From assembly GCA_015057315.1 (NCBI GenBank), contig SVER01000015.1, positions 1 through 64,000 on the forward strand: a DNA stretch of 64,000 nucleotides, read 5' to 3'. The first letter of the stretch is position 1; each line of letters starts with the position of its first letter. The notes below the pieces were generated by a model. That model saw only the letters and a program-made list of their open reading frames with translations. It was not told the DNA's origin and did no database searches. The translations under genes were made by a program, and so were the position numbers. Positions 52,936 through 61,379 of this stretch are shown here, in pieces. The stretch comes from Pseudobutyrivibrio ruminis. GTDB taxonomy: Bacteria > Bacillota > Clostridia > Lachnospirales > Lachnospiraceae.

Positions 52936-54189
52936 TTATTTCTTTGAAATCCATGAATATACTTTCTTCATGGTAAGTCCCTGCACAACAGTTGTGAAGA
53001 ACACGATAGCATAAGTTCCACCAAGGATAAGCCTATAGGTGTTACTATCTAGCATAGGCTGCGTACTCATGGCAAGCGCTATACAAAGTCCGCCTCTAAG
53101 ACCTCCCCAGGTAAGAAGTGCTGTGAATTTCTTCCAATTATATCCATCAGGAATGCTGCCCATTGCAGGTGTTGAAAGAGCTACTGAGCCTGCGCGGCCT
53201 ATCCAGTTGCAAAGAATTGCGATTAAAACCAATCCTCTTACATGTGGCATCTGAATAATTGGAACAAATGACAATCCAAGCATTACATATAACACTGAAT
53301 TTAGTAGGTTATCCAATATGTCCCAGAAGGTATCAAAATGTTGCATCGCCTCAAAATGTCCCTTGCCCTTTTCATATCTTCTGATTGAAGAGAACATTAC
53401 GCCGCAAACAACAGACGCAATTGCGCCTGAACAGTCAAATTTCTCACAAAGCAAATAAGCCGTTGATACTGCTAGAAGGCTGGCAAAAATTTGCCTGTTG
53501 TAATCTAATGTTCTTGCAAAAACAAAGATGCAAATAAATGAAACTGCAAAGCCGATTACTGCTGCACCAAGGACTTCTCTAAGCATTATCATGACAGCAT
53601 TTTCACCCTTTGATGCCTTAACGATACCTGAAAAACATACAAAAAGTGCAACACCTACACCATCGTTTAGAAGTGACTCACTTTCAATAAGGAAGCTGAT
53701 ATCTTTTGGTAGACCGAATTTGTTGAGGATGCTTGTGGCTGCGATTGGATCAGTAGGCGCTACGATACTTCCAAACATAAGGCACACTGGAAGTGATACA
53801 TTAAGCCTCAAAAGCATAGCAAAGCCATAGAACGCAAAGCCGTATATTAATGCTCCTAAAAATGTACATAAGAATGAAAGTACACTAATCTGCCTTGCCA
53901 TTCTTTTAAAATCTCTGATTTTCATGTGACAGCTGCCTGCAAAAAGCATGAAGCACAGAACACAATCCATCAGATAATCTTCCAAATCGAATAACTGGAT
54001 ATCGTGAAGAATAAGCTGAATATCTTCATTCTTAATGAAGTGGCTAACCAAAAGAAGCACTGCACCAATGATGATTGCGTACAACATCAGTGCAATTTCT
54101 TCGGTGATTTTGGTCACTCTCTCATTGAAATACCCCAATCCAACAACAAGTAGCATGATTACAACAAAAAATGGTAGAAATGTAGTCAT
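52936..54189 (-). CDS. CPA1-family Na+/H+ antiporter
   Basis: The 417-residue membrane protein has about 12 hydrophobic segments. The segments APTDPIAATSIL and ESLLNDGVGVALFV carry the ion-binding Asp residues of the NhaP/NHE family, and WGGLRGGLCIALAMS is conserved near the C-terminus. It should exchange sodium or potassium for protons. There is no large cytoplasmic tail. AAAGGGGG precedes the ATG. Confidence 0.92.
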   Translation of the reverse strand: MTTFLPFFVVIMLLVVGLGYFNERVTKITEEIALMLYAIIIGAVLLLVSHFIKNEDIQLILHDIQLFDLEDYLMDCVLCFMLFAGSCHMKIRDFKRMARQISVLSFLCTFLGALIYGFAFYGFAMLLRLNVSLPVCLMFGSIVAPTDPIAATSILNKFGLPKDISFLIESESLLNDGVGVALFVCFSGIVKASKGENAVMIMLREVLGAAVIGFAVSFICIFVFARTLDYNRQIFASLLAVSTAYLLCEKFDCSGAIASVVCGVMFSSIRRYEKGKGHFEAMQHFDTFWDILDNLLNSVLYVMLGLSFVPIIQMPHVRGLVLIAILCNWIGRAGSVALSTPAMGSIPDGYNWKKFTALLTWGGLRGGLCIALAMSTQPMLDSNTYRLILGGTYAIVFFTTVVQGLTMKKVYSWISKK

Positions 54190-54207
54190 GTTAACCCCCT
54201 TTGAAAT

Positions 54208-54705
54208 TTATTTATGCTCACTGCCAGGTAGAGGTCTACGCTTGGCTGTAAGTTCTTTTACATCAATACGCATTACGGTGACGATGGAAAGCATTCTTTC
54301 ATCGAATTCAAAATCATCTCTGCCCGTTTGAGTGTGCATCAGCACCTTCATAGCATGAATCTTCTCTGCTGGATCTTCGATGATACCTATTGTGCCAAAT
54401 CCCATTGCGCACTCGTACACTGTTCCGTACTGGCATGCCATACGACCTTCAAATGGCGCAACGTTTCGCTCCATCGTAACGCAACAGTTTGGATTCTTCC
54501 TGATTACATCCAGCTTGCGCCCCTCATTGGCGCCATGCAGGTAGATGATATAATGGCCATCTGCCTCATCCTTTGTAATGCCGTAGTTCATTGGAACCAC
54601 GTAAGGCATACCATCATCCACCAGCCCCAGGTGAAGGTATACGCTGTTGTTTAATATGTCTTCTATTTCGGATATGTCGGTGATTTCTCGTTCTCTACGA
54701 CGCAT
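54208..54705 (-). CDS. Pyridoxamine-5'-phosphate-oxidase-family flavin-binding protein (NimA-like)
   Basis: The 165-residue split-barrel protein begins MRRREREITD and has LHLGLVDDGMPYVVPMNYGI and IYLHGANEGRKLDVI, typical of the NimA/FMN-binding group. Members reduce nitro compounds or bind flavin or heme. Specific function is unknown. It is 18 bases upstream of the antiporter gene with GAGAGGG before the ATG, so the two may be cotranscribed. Confidence 0.87.
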   Translation of the reverse strand: MRRREREITDISEIEDILNNSVYLHLGLVDDGMPYVVPMNYGITKDEADGHYIIYLHGANEGRKLDVIRKNPNCCVTMERNVAPFEGRMACQYGTVYECAMGFGTIGIIEDPAEKIHAMKVLMHTQTGRDDFEFDERMLSIVTVMRIDVKELTAKRRPLPGSEHK

Positions 54706-54755
54706 GTGTTACCCTCTCTTCTAGTCATTTATGCCGGTTTAATAATTCTCCGCTC

Positions 54756-55730
54756 TTAGTTCTCATACATTATATTCTCACCATGTCTCAATGGATATGT
54801 GGTAAGCTCCGTAGCATCAAGATTAGTCTTGTGCATATCTACGGCGGTAATCTGGTGATTCTCGTAGGTATTGTAGTAATAGATTCCTTTATCCAAATTA
54901 CAGCAGGAAGTGTAGATGGTTATTTCATAGGCATCGCCGCCTAAGTGTACGCACCCACGTTGCTGATCCACCGAGCCAAGAATATGGAAAAACTGACTTA
55001 CACTTTCAAGCTCTGTCTCTCCCGAAATGGAATTCATTCTAGTAAAAGCAACCTTTACAAAACGGGAGCTCGATGACAAATCACCTGGAAGTCCTATAGC
55101 ACCCATACCGCGGCTGTACTGATTTAATGACAAGGTTGCTGCGAAAGTGTTTTGGGCTGGTTCTGCAGATAATGACATGTATTTGTTTAATTCAAAAAGC
55201 TGAATATCAAAAGTAGGATTATTGGTCATTACGCCTACCGGATTATCGTATATACGAAGCCCCTCTATTGTCTGCTCCACAACTATGGATTCTGTCTTAT
55301 CTGAAATCATCCAGTGAAGAGGTGACAGTGGAAGCTTAACGCTAAAATTCTCATTAATAAGATTAATTTTATCAAGCAGAACCCTAGCCTCTTTCACTGA
55401 GGCACACTGCCCTAATATCCACGGAATAAGTTCAAAAGGTGTGATATTGTCCTTATCATCCTTCATCGCCTTGTAGTCAGCATTGTCAGGGAAGTTCAGT
55501 CCAGCCATGCCAACACCTTTTTCATTTATAGCATCATAAAAAAGTGGGTAGTCATCAACCACATATGCCATTCCAATCAATGCATAATGACTGTCCAAAT
55601 CATTTTGATGCCTAATAGGGAACTTGTAGTTTCTAGGCATAATGGTCACCGTCTCATTATATGAGAACTCCAAATCCAAATTACGCCCAAAGTAGTGGTC
55701 TTTACTATAGTATGTTGCTGCTGTGCACAT
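54756..55730 (-). CDS. Choloylglycine hydrolase-family Ntn amidohydrolase
   Basis: The 324-residue enzyme keeps the Ntn-hydrolase residues of bile salt hydrolase and penicillin V acylase: Cys2 (exposed after Met removal), R16, D19, N79, N171 and R223. Alternative substrates are conjugated bile salts, N-acyl amino acids, acyl homoserine lactones or penicillin V, and sequence alone does not choose. The ATG at 55730 is required for the Cys2 nucleophile and has GGGGAG six bases upstream; an earlier in-frame codon would bury it. Confidence 0.93.
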   Translation of the reverse strand: MCTAATYYSKDHYFGRNLDLEFSYNETVTIMPRNYKFPIRHQNDLDSHYALIGMAYVVDDYPLFYDAINEKGVGMAGLNFPDNADYKAMKDDKDNITPFELIPWILGQCASVKEARVLLDKINLINENFSVKLPLSPLHWMISDKTESIVVEQTIEGLRIYDNPVGVMTNNPTFDIQLFELNKYMSLSAEPAQNTFAATLSLNQYSRGMGAIGLPGDLSSSSRFVKVAFTRMNSISGETELESVSQFFHILGSVDQQRGCVHLGGDAYEITIYTSCCNLDKGIYYYNTYENHQITAVDMHKTNLDATELTTYPLRHGENIMYEN

Positions 55731-55755
55731 AAATTCTCCCCCCATCATTGTTAAA

Positions 55756-56553
55756 TTAATTCTCCGTGGGCTTAATCATTAGATTGTCTGCAATCACTGA
55801 TTTCTTCGAAAACTTCAATGTGGTATAGCCAATAATACTAAAAGCTATAGCCCCAACCAAGTTCACAAGCAAGTCCTTCATTGTATCAATGATACCTATA
55901 TCCAAGTACCCTCCTGACACTACATAGGATTTTCCGTCTGCTGTGTTGATTACTGTGTCAGAGATATTGTTTATAACAAAAAGCATACCACTGTTTGTAG
56001 GGTCCAGCGTCACTGAGCCGATTTCTTTTACAATAAAATCCTTTTGCATATCTAGATAGAATAGCTGATCCATAGTAAATTCAAAGAATTCCCAAATCAC
56101 ACCAACTGTCATGGAAAAGCAAAAAGCTACAAGCGTCAGGTAAAATGGTGATAAATTGATATGCTTGCTACTTCTGTTTAAAAGATAGATAAGGGAAAAG
56201 CCGATTGCTGCGCACAAGAACCCATTCATAGTGTGTAGCATCGTATCCCACCCTGGAATCATCACATAGTAATGGTTTACCTCACCAAGTATCTCTGCCG
56301 CATAGATAAAGCCAAAGATTATAGCCTGAAACACTGCTGGAAACTCTATCTTCATCTTGTCCTGCAAGAAAGCCGGCATTAAGAATAGCAGCAATGATAG
56401 AATGCAAATTGCAGCACTTTCGTAATTCTTTGTAATTATGCATCTAATGAGGGTTAATATTACTAAGCTCCTAAGTACTAGATAGAAGGTGAAGGTTCTC
56501 TTATTTTTCTTGTAGCTGTCTACTAGGGAGTTTTTGTAGTCTATTAGTTTCAT
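55756..56553 (-). CDS. YjdF/DUF2238-like membrane protein
   Basis: The 265-residue protein has about six hydrophobic segments. Conserved polar positions include WDTMLHTMNGFL, GVIWEFFEF and DTMKDLLVNLVGA, a pattern I associate with DUF2238 (YjdF). No function is known. It ends 26 bases before the choloylglycine-hydrolase gene and may be its operon partner. AAAGGA precedes the ATG. Confidence 0.65.
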   Translation of the reverse strand: MKLIDYKNSLVDSYKKNKRTFTFYLVLRSLVILTLIRCIITKNYESAAICILSLLLFLMPAFLQDKMKIEFPAVFQAIIFGFIYAAEILGEVNHYYVMIPGWDTMLHTMNGFLCAAIGFSLIYLLNRSSKHINLSPFYLTLVAFCFSMTVGVIWEFFEFTMDQLFYLDMQKDFIVKEIGSVTLDPTNSGMLFVINNISDTVINTADGKSYVVSGGYLDIGIIDTMKDLLVNLVGAIAFSIIGYTTLKFSKKSVIADNLMIKPTEN

Positions 56554-56751
56554 TTTAGGGTCCTTTCAATTACACTACTGCCATTTTTTTCGACATTATT
56601 ACATTTACACATCAATTCCTTCCTCATCATAGCAAACCTGAGCATCATATGATTCATTTTATTTGCTTTCACTCTTTGACTAAAATATTGATTCTTATGT
56701 ATCGTTAATCATTCAAAAATATACTATAAATTCTCAAAATTGTAATACATC

Positions 56752-58455
56752 CTAAAATCCTATCTTCATTAACTCATCAAGCATTGCTGGTCTTCTGCGA
56801 TATTCCATTTTTAAATCATTTGCTATTTCTTCCGCTTTCACTCTCCCCGCCTCTGAAAAACTCATCGTCTTCAAGTACTTAACTATGCTTCTATATGCAT
56901 TTCTATCACAAGCTTGCTCCATACTTTCTTTAATGTAGGTGGCGTATATATGAATTACTCTTTCTGGAACTTCTTTTGACAATATTTTAAGGTATTTATC
57001 TAGAATATAAACATTTGTATCTTCTTCTATGTCATCCATTAATTGTTCAAATTTACTTTCCTCAATGAAAAAATCATATACCACATAGCTCCCACGGTTT
57101 TTCTCGATTATTAAATCAGCTATGTTTTCCCACCCATTTATCTTTTTTTCTCGATACAAGGACTTTAATTCTCTAAATTTATTTACATCTGATTGGGTAC
57201 AATGCAAAAGATTATATTGCAATTCTACAAAATAATCCTCGTTACTTCCAGTTAATTTATATAACTCAAGCAGTTTATCACTATGCTGCGTCAGCAGCGC
57301 TTTATCATTGGAATCCAATTGCTTACTTTTAATCAGTAAATCTATTGCGGTGCCGTACGCTTTAGCTTCTATATATTCTTCAAGCTTCCTAATTCTCACT
57401 GCATAAAACTGCATATGCTTGTCACAATAATCATCTATTTCCGGCTGCGACATACCAAGGCGGCGCATATAATCTATTCTTTTATCGATTAAACTAATTC
57501 TACCTTCATTAATTGAATACATATACCCACAATCATTTGAATCACCCCGAGCTTCTATCATAGAATCTATTTCATTCATAGCAACCAATAGTTCCTCAGG
57601 AGAAGCTAATTCTGTATTGCGAAATTCTAGCAAGTATCCTTCTATCCAGTCTAATAGCCGACCCTCCTTATAAGACAAGAACCAATTTTTAATCCTCTTC
57701 TTCGCATCAATATCAGCCTTCTGATATATAGTTTTCCATATTGAATAGCATTTTGCTGCTACCATAACTGAACCACCATCCGAGTCGTCCATATCTATCG
57801 AGCCTATCAACATGAAAATCTTATTAGTTAATTCGAAAGCTGGCTTCAGAGCCCCTTTATCGACAATAAATTCCACTCTATCCTCTAAAAAACATTTTAA
57901 AGAGCAACAAAAATCATATGCATGATTCCAGTCAATATATCCGTGATAGCAGTTTTCATCCACAATATCATCTATCTCTTGTCGTAATGCTAATAATTGT
58001 TTTGCATCTAAAATATAATCATATTTGAGTTTTAATGTATTTCTAAGTTCAGAATCATTTATCAACAGATTAGTTAACAATATCTGTTTTTCTTCATCAG
58101 GGATTTTTGATAACAATTGCTGTATATCTTCCCTAAGCATTTCTTTTTCTTGTATAAGTCGCGTTAGATGATCTGATTCTGGCTTATTGCTATTCTCTTC
58201 GCTAAAGAATTCATATAAAACCGCAGCCATATGTTTGCAATTATTTCCACCGGCAGCATACGGGCAATCACATTCCATGTTTATAATATTTCCAGCATCT
58301 ACATCTATTTCTATTTCATAAACATCACTACCATCAACACAAGCTTCTATTTTATGCTCATCAGCACTAATAATTCTAACTCTATTATCTGCATGATAAT
58401 CATATCCGCGCTCACGTATATGCGATTTAAATAAGCTTTCCCAGTTCACCTTCAA
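56752..58455 (-). CDS. SWIM zinc-finger protein
   Basis: The 567-residue protein has an N-terminal SWIM domain (CDCPYAAGGNNCKHMAAVLY, CxCxnCxH) at about residues 60-82 and then a long helical region resembling the C-terminal part of bacterial SWIM proteins, without a helicase domain. SWIM domains bind DNA or protein. Translation probably starts at TTG (58455), five bases after GAGGGG; the 16 codons upstream lack a ribosome site. Codons look more AT-rich than in neighbouring housekeeping genes, and it lies beside a defence-like pair. Confidence 0.78.
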   Translation of the reverse strand: MKVNWESLFKSHIRERGYDYHADNRVRIISADEHKIEACVDGSDVYEIEIDVDAGNIINMECDCPYAAGGNNCKHMAAVLYEFFSEENSNKPESDHLTRLIQEKEMLREDIQQLLSKIPDEEKQILLTNLLINDSELRNTLKLKYDYILDAKQLLALRQEIDDIVDENCYHGYIDWNHAYDFCCSLKCFLEDRVEFIVDKGALKPAFELTNKIFMLIGSIDMDDSDGGSVMVAAKCYSIWKTIYQKADIDAKKRIKNWFLSYKEGRLLDWIEGYLLEFRNTELASPEELLVAMNEIDSMIEARGDSNDCGYMYSINEGRISLIDKRIDYMRRLGMSQPEIDDYCDKHMQFYAVRIRKLEEYIEAKAYGTAIDLLIKSKQLDSNDKALLTQHSDKLLELYKLTGSNEDYFVELQYNLLHCTQSDVNKFRELKSLYREKKINGWENIADLIIEKNRGSYVVYDFFIEESKFEQLMDDIEEDTNVYILDKYLKILSKEVPERVIHIYATYIKESMEQACDRNAYRSIVKYLKTMSFSEAGRVKAEEIANDLKMEYRRRPAMLDELMKIGF

Positions 58456-58598
58456 TGTTTCCCCTCTTTTACAGGATAGTCTAGTCTTTTTACCATCAAA
58501 CAATTCTTTTGTAATGCCATTTCCAAAATATGCTCATAGTATTCATCTCAGCATAGCCCAACCTATTGGAAATGTAAAGAATGGTTATGACTAATCTA

Positions 58599-59600
58599 TC
58601 AGTAAGTATCTTCATCCTTACCGCATACATTAATAAGCCTGCTATTATAATCCGTTATTATAGTTACAGCTGTACTGACAATCCAAATATATCCATTTGA
58701 CGCATCAGCAGCACATCTATTCTGCTCCTTTAACAAATCTAATGCATTATATACTGTCAGCTCCTTATAGCCTCCGAGTATATGCTGTATTTTTTGTAAT
58801 GATGTTAGAATAATATATCGATATAGATTTCTTAATCTACTATAATAATCTCCGCTATATACCCCTTTAACATATTCATCATATTTTGCTGAAATAAGAT
58901 AGCATAAAGCCTTATCAAATTTAAAATCATTATCGTTATTTTCCCTGATGATATTTTCAATTAACTCAGGAGTTACTTTGGCTGCCTTTAAAATCATATC
59001 CGCTTTATTTTTGTAGTCTTCTATCCCATTGGTATAAAGTATATCCTCAATTACGTTTGGCAACCCCACGAATCCTTTTACTACACTGTTTTCAACTGCG
59101 GATTTATACTCATGACCATTAGCAATGCAAGAATTACTTTTTTTTAATAGATAGCTTCTATCTGGTATACTTGAAAAATCACAATACGCCTCAACCATGG
59201 GATAATTAATATAAAGTTTGCCATTGTCTGTTGAATCCATGAATGCACTTTGCATTCTCTCAATATCTATATTTACAAATCTTTTATCTTGTCTTTCATA
59301 ATCAAATATCAAATAAATATCTGTAAATTCACTCTTATAGCTTGTTGCTATACTCGAATCATTTCTACTCACTAGAAGCGGCAAATCAATATCTTGTAAA
59401 TACCAATTTTCGCCATATTCGTTTTTAATACTTTGAATTAAGACATATATGTTTGTCTTGTACACCCATACATCATCTTCATCTATTGATAATTCATTAA
59501 ACGCCATAAGCATTGATTTAAACAGATACTCTTTTTCGTATACACCTTCAACAATTAGCATCGTTCTATTACGATGCTTTTCTTTTATTAAACTACTCAT
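58599..59600 (-). CDS. TOPRIM-like effector of an ATPase-TOPRIM defence pair (AriB-like)
   Basis: The 333-residue protein has TOPRIM-type acidic motifs: E18 in MLIVEGVYEKEYL and D100/E102 in IYLIFDYERQD. It is coupled to an AAA ATPase by an eight-base overlap. In the PARIS system AriA (AAA15 ATPase) is paired with AriB (DUF4435/TOPRIM), which is released on sensing phage anti-restriction protein and acts as a nuclease. The resemblance here is in order, size and motif placement. The rest of the protein is not recognised. Confidence 0.6.
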   Translation of the reverse strand: MSSLIKEKHRNRTMLIVEGVYEKEYLFKSMLMAFNELSIDEDDVWVYKTNIYVLIQSIKNEYGENWYLQDIDLPLLVSRNDSSIATSYKSEFTDIYLIFDYERQDKRFVNIDIERMQSAFMDSTDNGKLYINYPMVEAYCDFSSIPDRSYLLKKSNSCIANGHEYKSAVENSVVKGFVGLPNVIEDILYTNGIEDYKNKADMILKAAKVTPELIENIIRENNDNDFKFDKALCYLISAKYDEYVKGVYSGDYYSRLRNLYRYIILTSLQKIQHILGGYKELTVYNALDLLKEQNRCAADASNGYIWIVSTAVTIITDYNSRLINVCGKDEDTY

Positions 59601-60732
59601 ACATTTGAAATTCTCCTGCTATATACATCTTTTCAAGATTATGTCCCTCTCTCAGTTCTCTGTTTGTAGCATGTGTTAATGATGTTATTCGACCATCTCT
59701 TGACAATATCATCAAGCAATCAGGTCTCAAATTCTTATTAGACATAAGATTTGTGTTATGGGTAGTTAATACAATTTGAGTATTAGGATAATTGTCAATC
59801 ATATAATTCAACAATTTTTCGGACATTTCATAATGATAAAATGCGTCAAACTCATCCATATACAAAAATGATGGTTCCCTTTCAGTCAAAAAAATCTTTC
59901 TATATAGATCAACTAACGACTTAGTTCCACTTGATGCAGTTTCAAAAAAAGGCACCAACTTATTATGCTTAAAATATAATGCATGTTGTCCATCTGGCAA
60001 TTTTTTTAATTCTAATTTGCATTCAACCCCCATTGCATTTAGGAATTCTTCGAATTTTTTAAGTTCAGCTTTGTTTTCAATTATTTCAAAAAATCTTTTT
60101 TGTATAAGATTATCTTTCTTGTAAAAATAATCAGTTTGAACAGATACAAACTGCATTCTATTAATATAATCCATTAAGCTAACAAGGTGCGATTCATTGG
60201 TCAACGATATATTACTGTATATCCAACGTAAAAATGTCGTGTCCTCCAAGTTAATCAATTCATCAGTCATAGAATCTATAAATCTCTCATATAAGATAGG
60301 TCCCTCTCGCAATATCTCTAAATTTTCATCTAGCATTATTCTCTTGCTAAAATCATACTTATACACTATATCGCCATTAAGAAATAGAGATTCTGTTAAT
60401 AATCTATCTGCTTCTGATCGAGAATATTCATACTTTAAAACATCATCTCCAAATTTAAATTTATATGAAAAGAAGATTTCTTCCCCATTAGTGTCCGCAT
60501 TTAATAATGCAGTTCTCCTATTATTTAACGAAAATAGGGTATAATATATATCTTGAATCGCTCCTCCTAAATTCGTCTTTCCTGTTGCATTTCTTCCATA
60601 AATTAAGACTTTAGATAAAACATTATTCGTAATACACGCCTGATTAAATTTGTAACCACATACATCACTAAAATCGATGCCGATACTCCCATTAAAAGTT
60701 TTATAATTTCTTACTTCAAAATTTATTAACAT
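59593..60732 (-). CDS. AAA_15/OLD-type ATPase of a defence pair (AriA-like)
   Basis: The 379-residue ABC-like ATPase begins MLINFEVRNYKTF, as in OLD/AAA_15 proteins. Walker A is GRNATGKTN at residues 46-54, the signature is near SSGTKSLVDLY, Walker B is FLYMDEFD at 289-296 and the switch histidine is in LTTHNTN. It overlaps the TOPRIM-like gene downstream. The start at 60732 has GAGAGGTG five bases upstream; the 18 codons before it lack a site. It is AT-rich and bordered by mobile-element debris, fitting an acquired antiphage module. Confidence 0.75.
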   Translation of the reverse strand: MLINFEVRNYKTFNGSIGIDFSDVCGYKFNQACITNNVLSKVLIYGRNATGKTNLGGAIQDIYYTLFSLNNRRTALLNADTNGEEIFFSYKFKFGDDVLKYEYSRSEADRLLTESLFLNGDIVYKYDFSKRIMLDENLEILREGPILYERFIDSMTDELINLEDTTFLRWIYSNISLTNESHLVSLMDYINRMQFVSVQTDYFYKKDNLIQKRFFEIIENKAELKKFEEFLNAMGVECKLELKKLPDGQHALYFKHNKLVPFFETASSGTKSLVDLYRKIFLTEREPSFLYMDEFDAFYHYEMSEKLLNYMIDNYPNTQIVLTTHNTNLMSNKNLRPDCLMILSRDGRITSLTHATNRELREGHNLEKMYIAGEFQMYE

Positions 60733-60780
60733 ACTTACACCTCTCTTTAATGTAAGTATATTTAATACACAAACAAAAAT

Positions 60781-60816
60781 CAACACTCCCCGTAATTTTT
60801 TTACGGAGAGTGTTGA
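60781..60816. terminator. Hairpin upstream of the ATPase gene
   Basis: AACACTC, a CCCGTAA block and their complements form a stem of about 14 bp with one bulge around a T-run loop. It lies 50 bases upstream of the ATPase start and could be the terminator of a gene lost during insertion, or insulate the defence pair. Confidence 0.5.
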
Positions 60817-60948
60817 TAATTATCTTTTTACACATCAACAAATTTCCTGCTATATGAAAATACATATGCATTCCTTTATATTTTACAGGTTCAATTGTAA
60901 ACGTTCTCCCAAGCATCGTTTTCTGTATTCTCTGAAGGCAATTTAAGA

Positions 60949-61032
60949 TGCTATATCATTCAACACTTTCGTGCATTTTTGAATGATGGAAAAGTTCCAA
61001 TGGGCAACGACTATGCTGAGCAGAAATGCTAG
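60949..61032 (+). pseudogene. IS66-family transposase remnant
   Basis: The frame reads FRAFLNDGKVPMGNDYAEQK and then stops. Intact IS66 TnpC proteins carry a closely similar segment (FLxDGxxPxxNNxAER) near their C-terminus. The asparagine-to-aspartate change in the catalytic-region motif and the early stop show decay. No terminal inverted repeats were found. Confidence 0.6.
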
Positions 61033-61260
61033 GTATTTTGATATCTGGTACTCATGATTGAGGGCTTACGAATCATCCAAAATGGGCATCAAACCTCCAA
61101 AATTTCTTTTCACCTTCCGATATGAACACTTATATATCCTTGAAAAATCACTTACAACTTCAATTAACATAACCGATTTAAAACAATAATTTGATAACTC
61201 TGACTGGGCATATTTCTCTTTAAAAATATTAATCTTAGGAGCATGGTTATTCGTAAGCGC

Positions 61261-61377
61261 TTAGTATTTATTTGTGCTTTTTGATATTTTTTCACATATC
61301 AGGATTGGAGCTAGTATCACTATCCCCACAAGAGCTAATATAAAATCTATTAATCTTTTAAAAAACTTCGCGTACAA
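61261..61377 (-). pseudogene. 5' stump of a phosphoglycosyltransferase (PglC/WcaJ-like) gene
   Basis: Starting at TTG 61377, with AGGAG seven bases upstream inside the end of the GtrII gene, the frame gives 38 codons including KFFKRLIDFILALVGIVILA, then stops. This matches the membrane-anchoring N-terminus of bacterial sugar transferases that begin lipid-linked glycan assembly (usual length about 200 residues). The catalytic domain is absent. It would have been the next gene after GtrII in the operon. Confidence 0.65.
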
Positions 61378-61379
61378 TT

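Larger units (their letters stand above)
60733..61379. other. Intergenic scar with hairpin, IS66 remnant and gene stump
   Basis: This 647-base region has no intact gene. It contains a strong hairpin at 60781-60816, an IS66 transposase fragment near 60949-61032, direct CTTACGAAT-type repeats near 61070 and 61243 in opposite orientation, and the start of a broken phosphoglycosyltransferase gene at 61261-61377. It looks like the boundary of an insertion that replaced the end of the glycan operon. Confidence 0.7.

Noticed and set aside
58599-59600. TOPRIM-like protein as RloB
   Set aside because: The N-terminal motif MLIVEGVYEKEYL and the acidic pair D100/E102 fit a TOPRIM arrangement better than the RloB CEGEKTE-type pattern.
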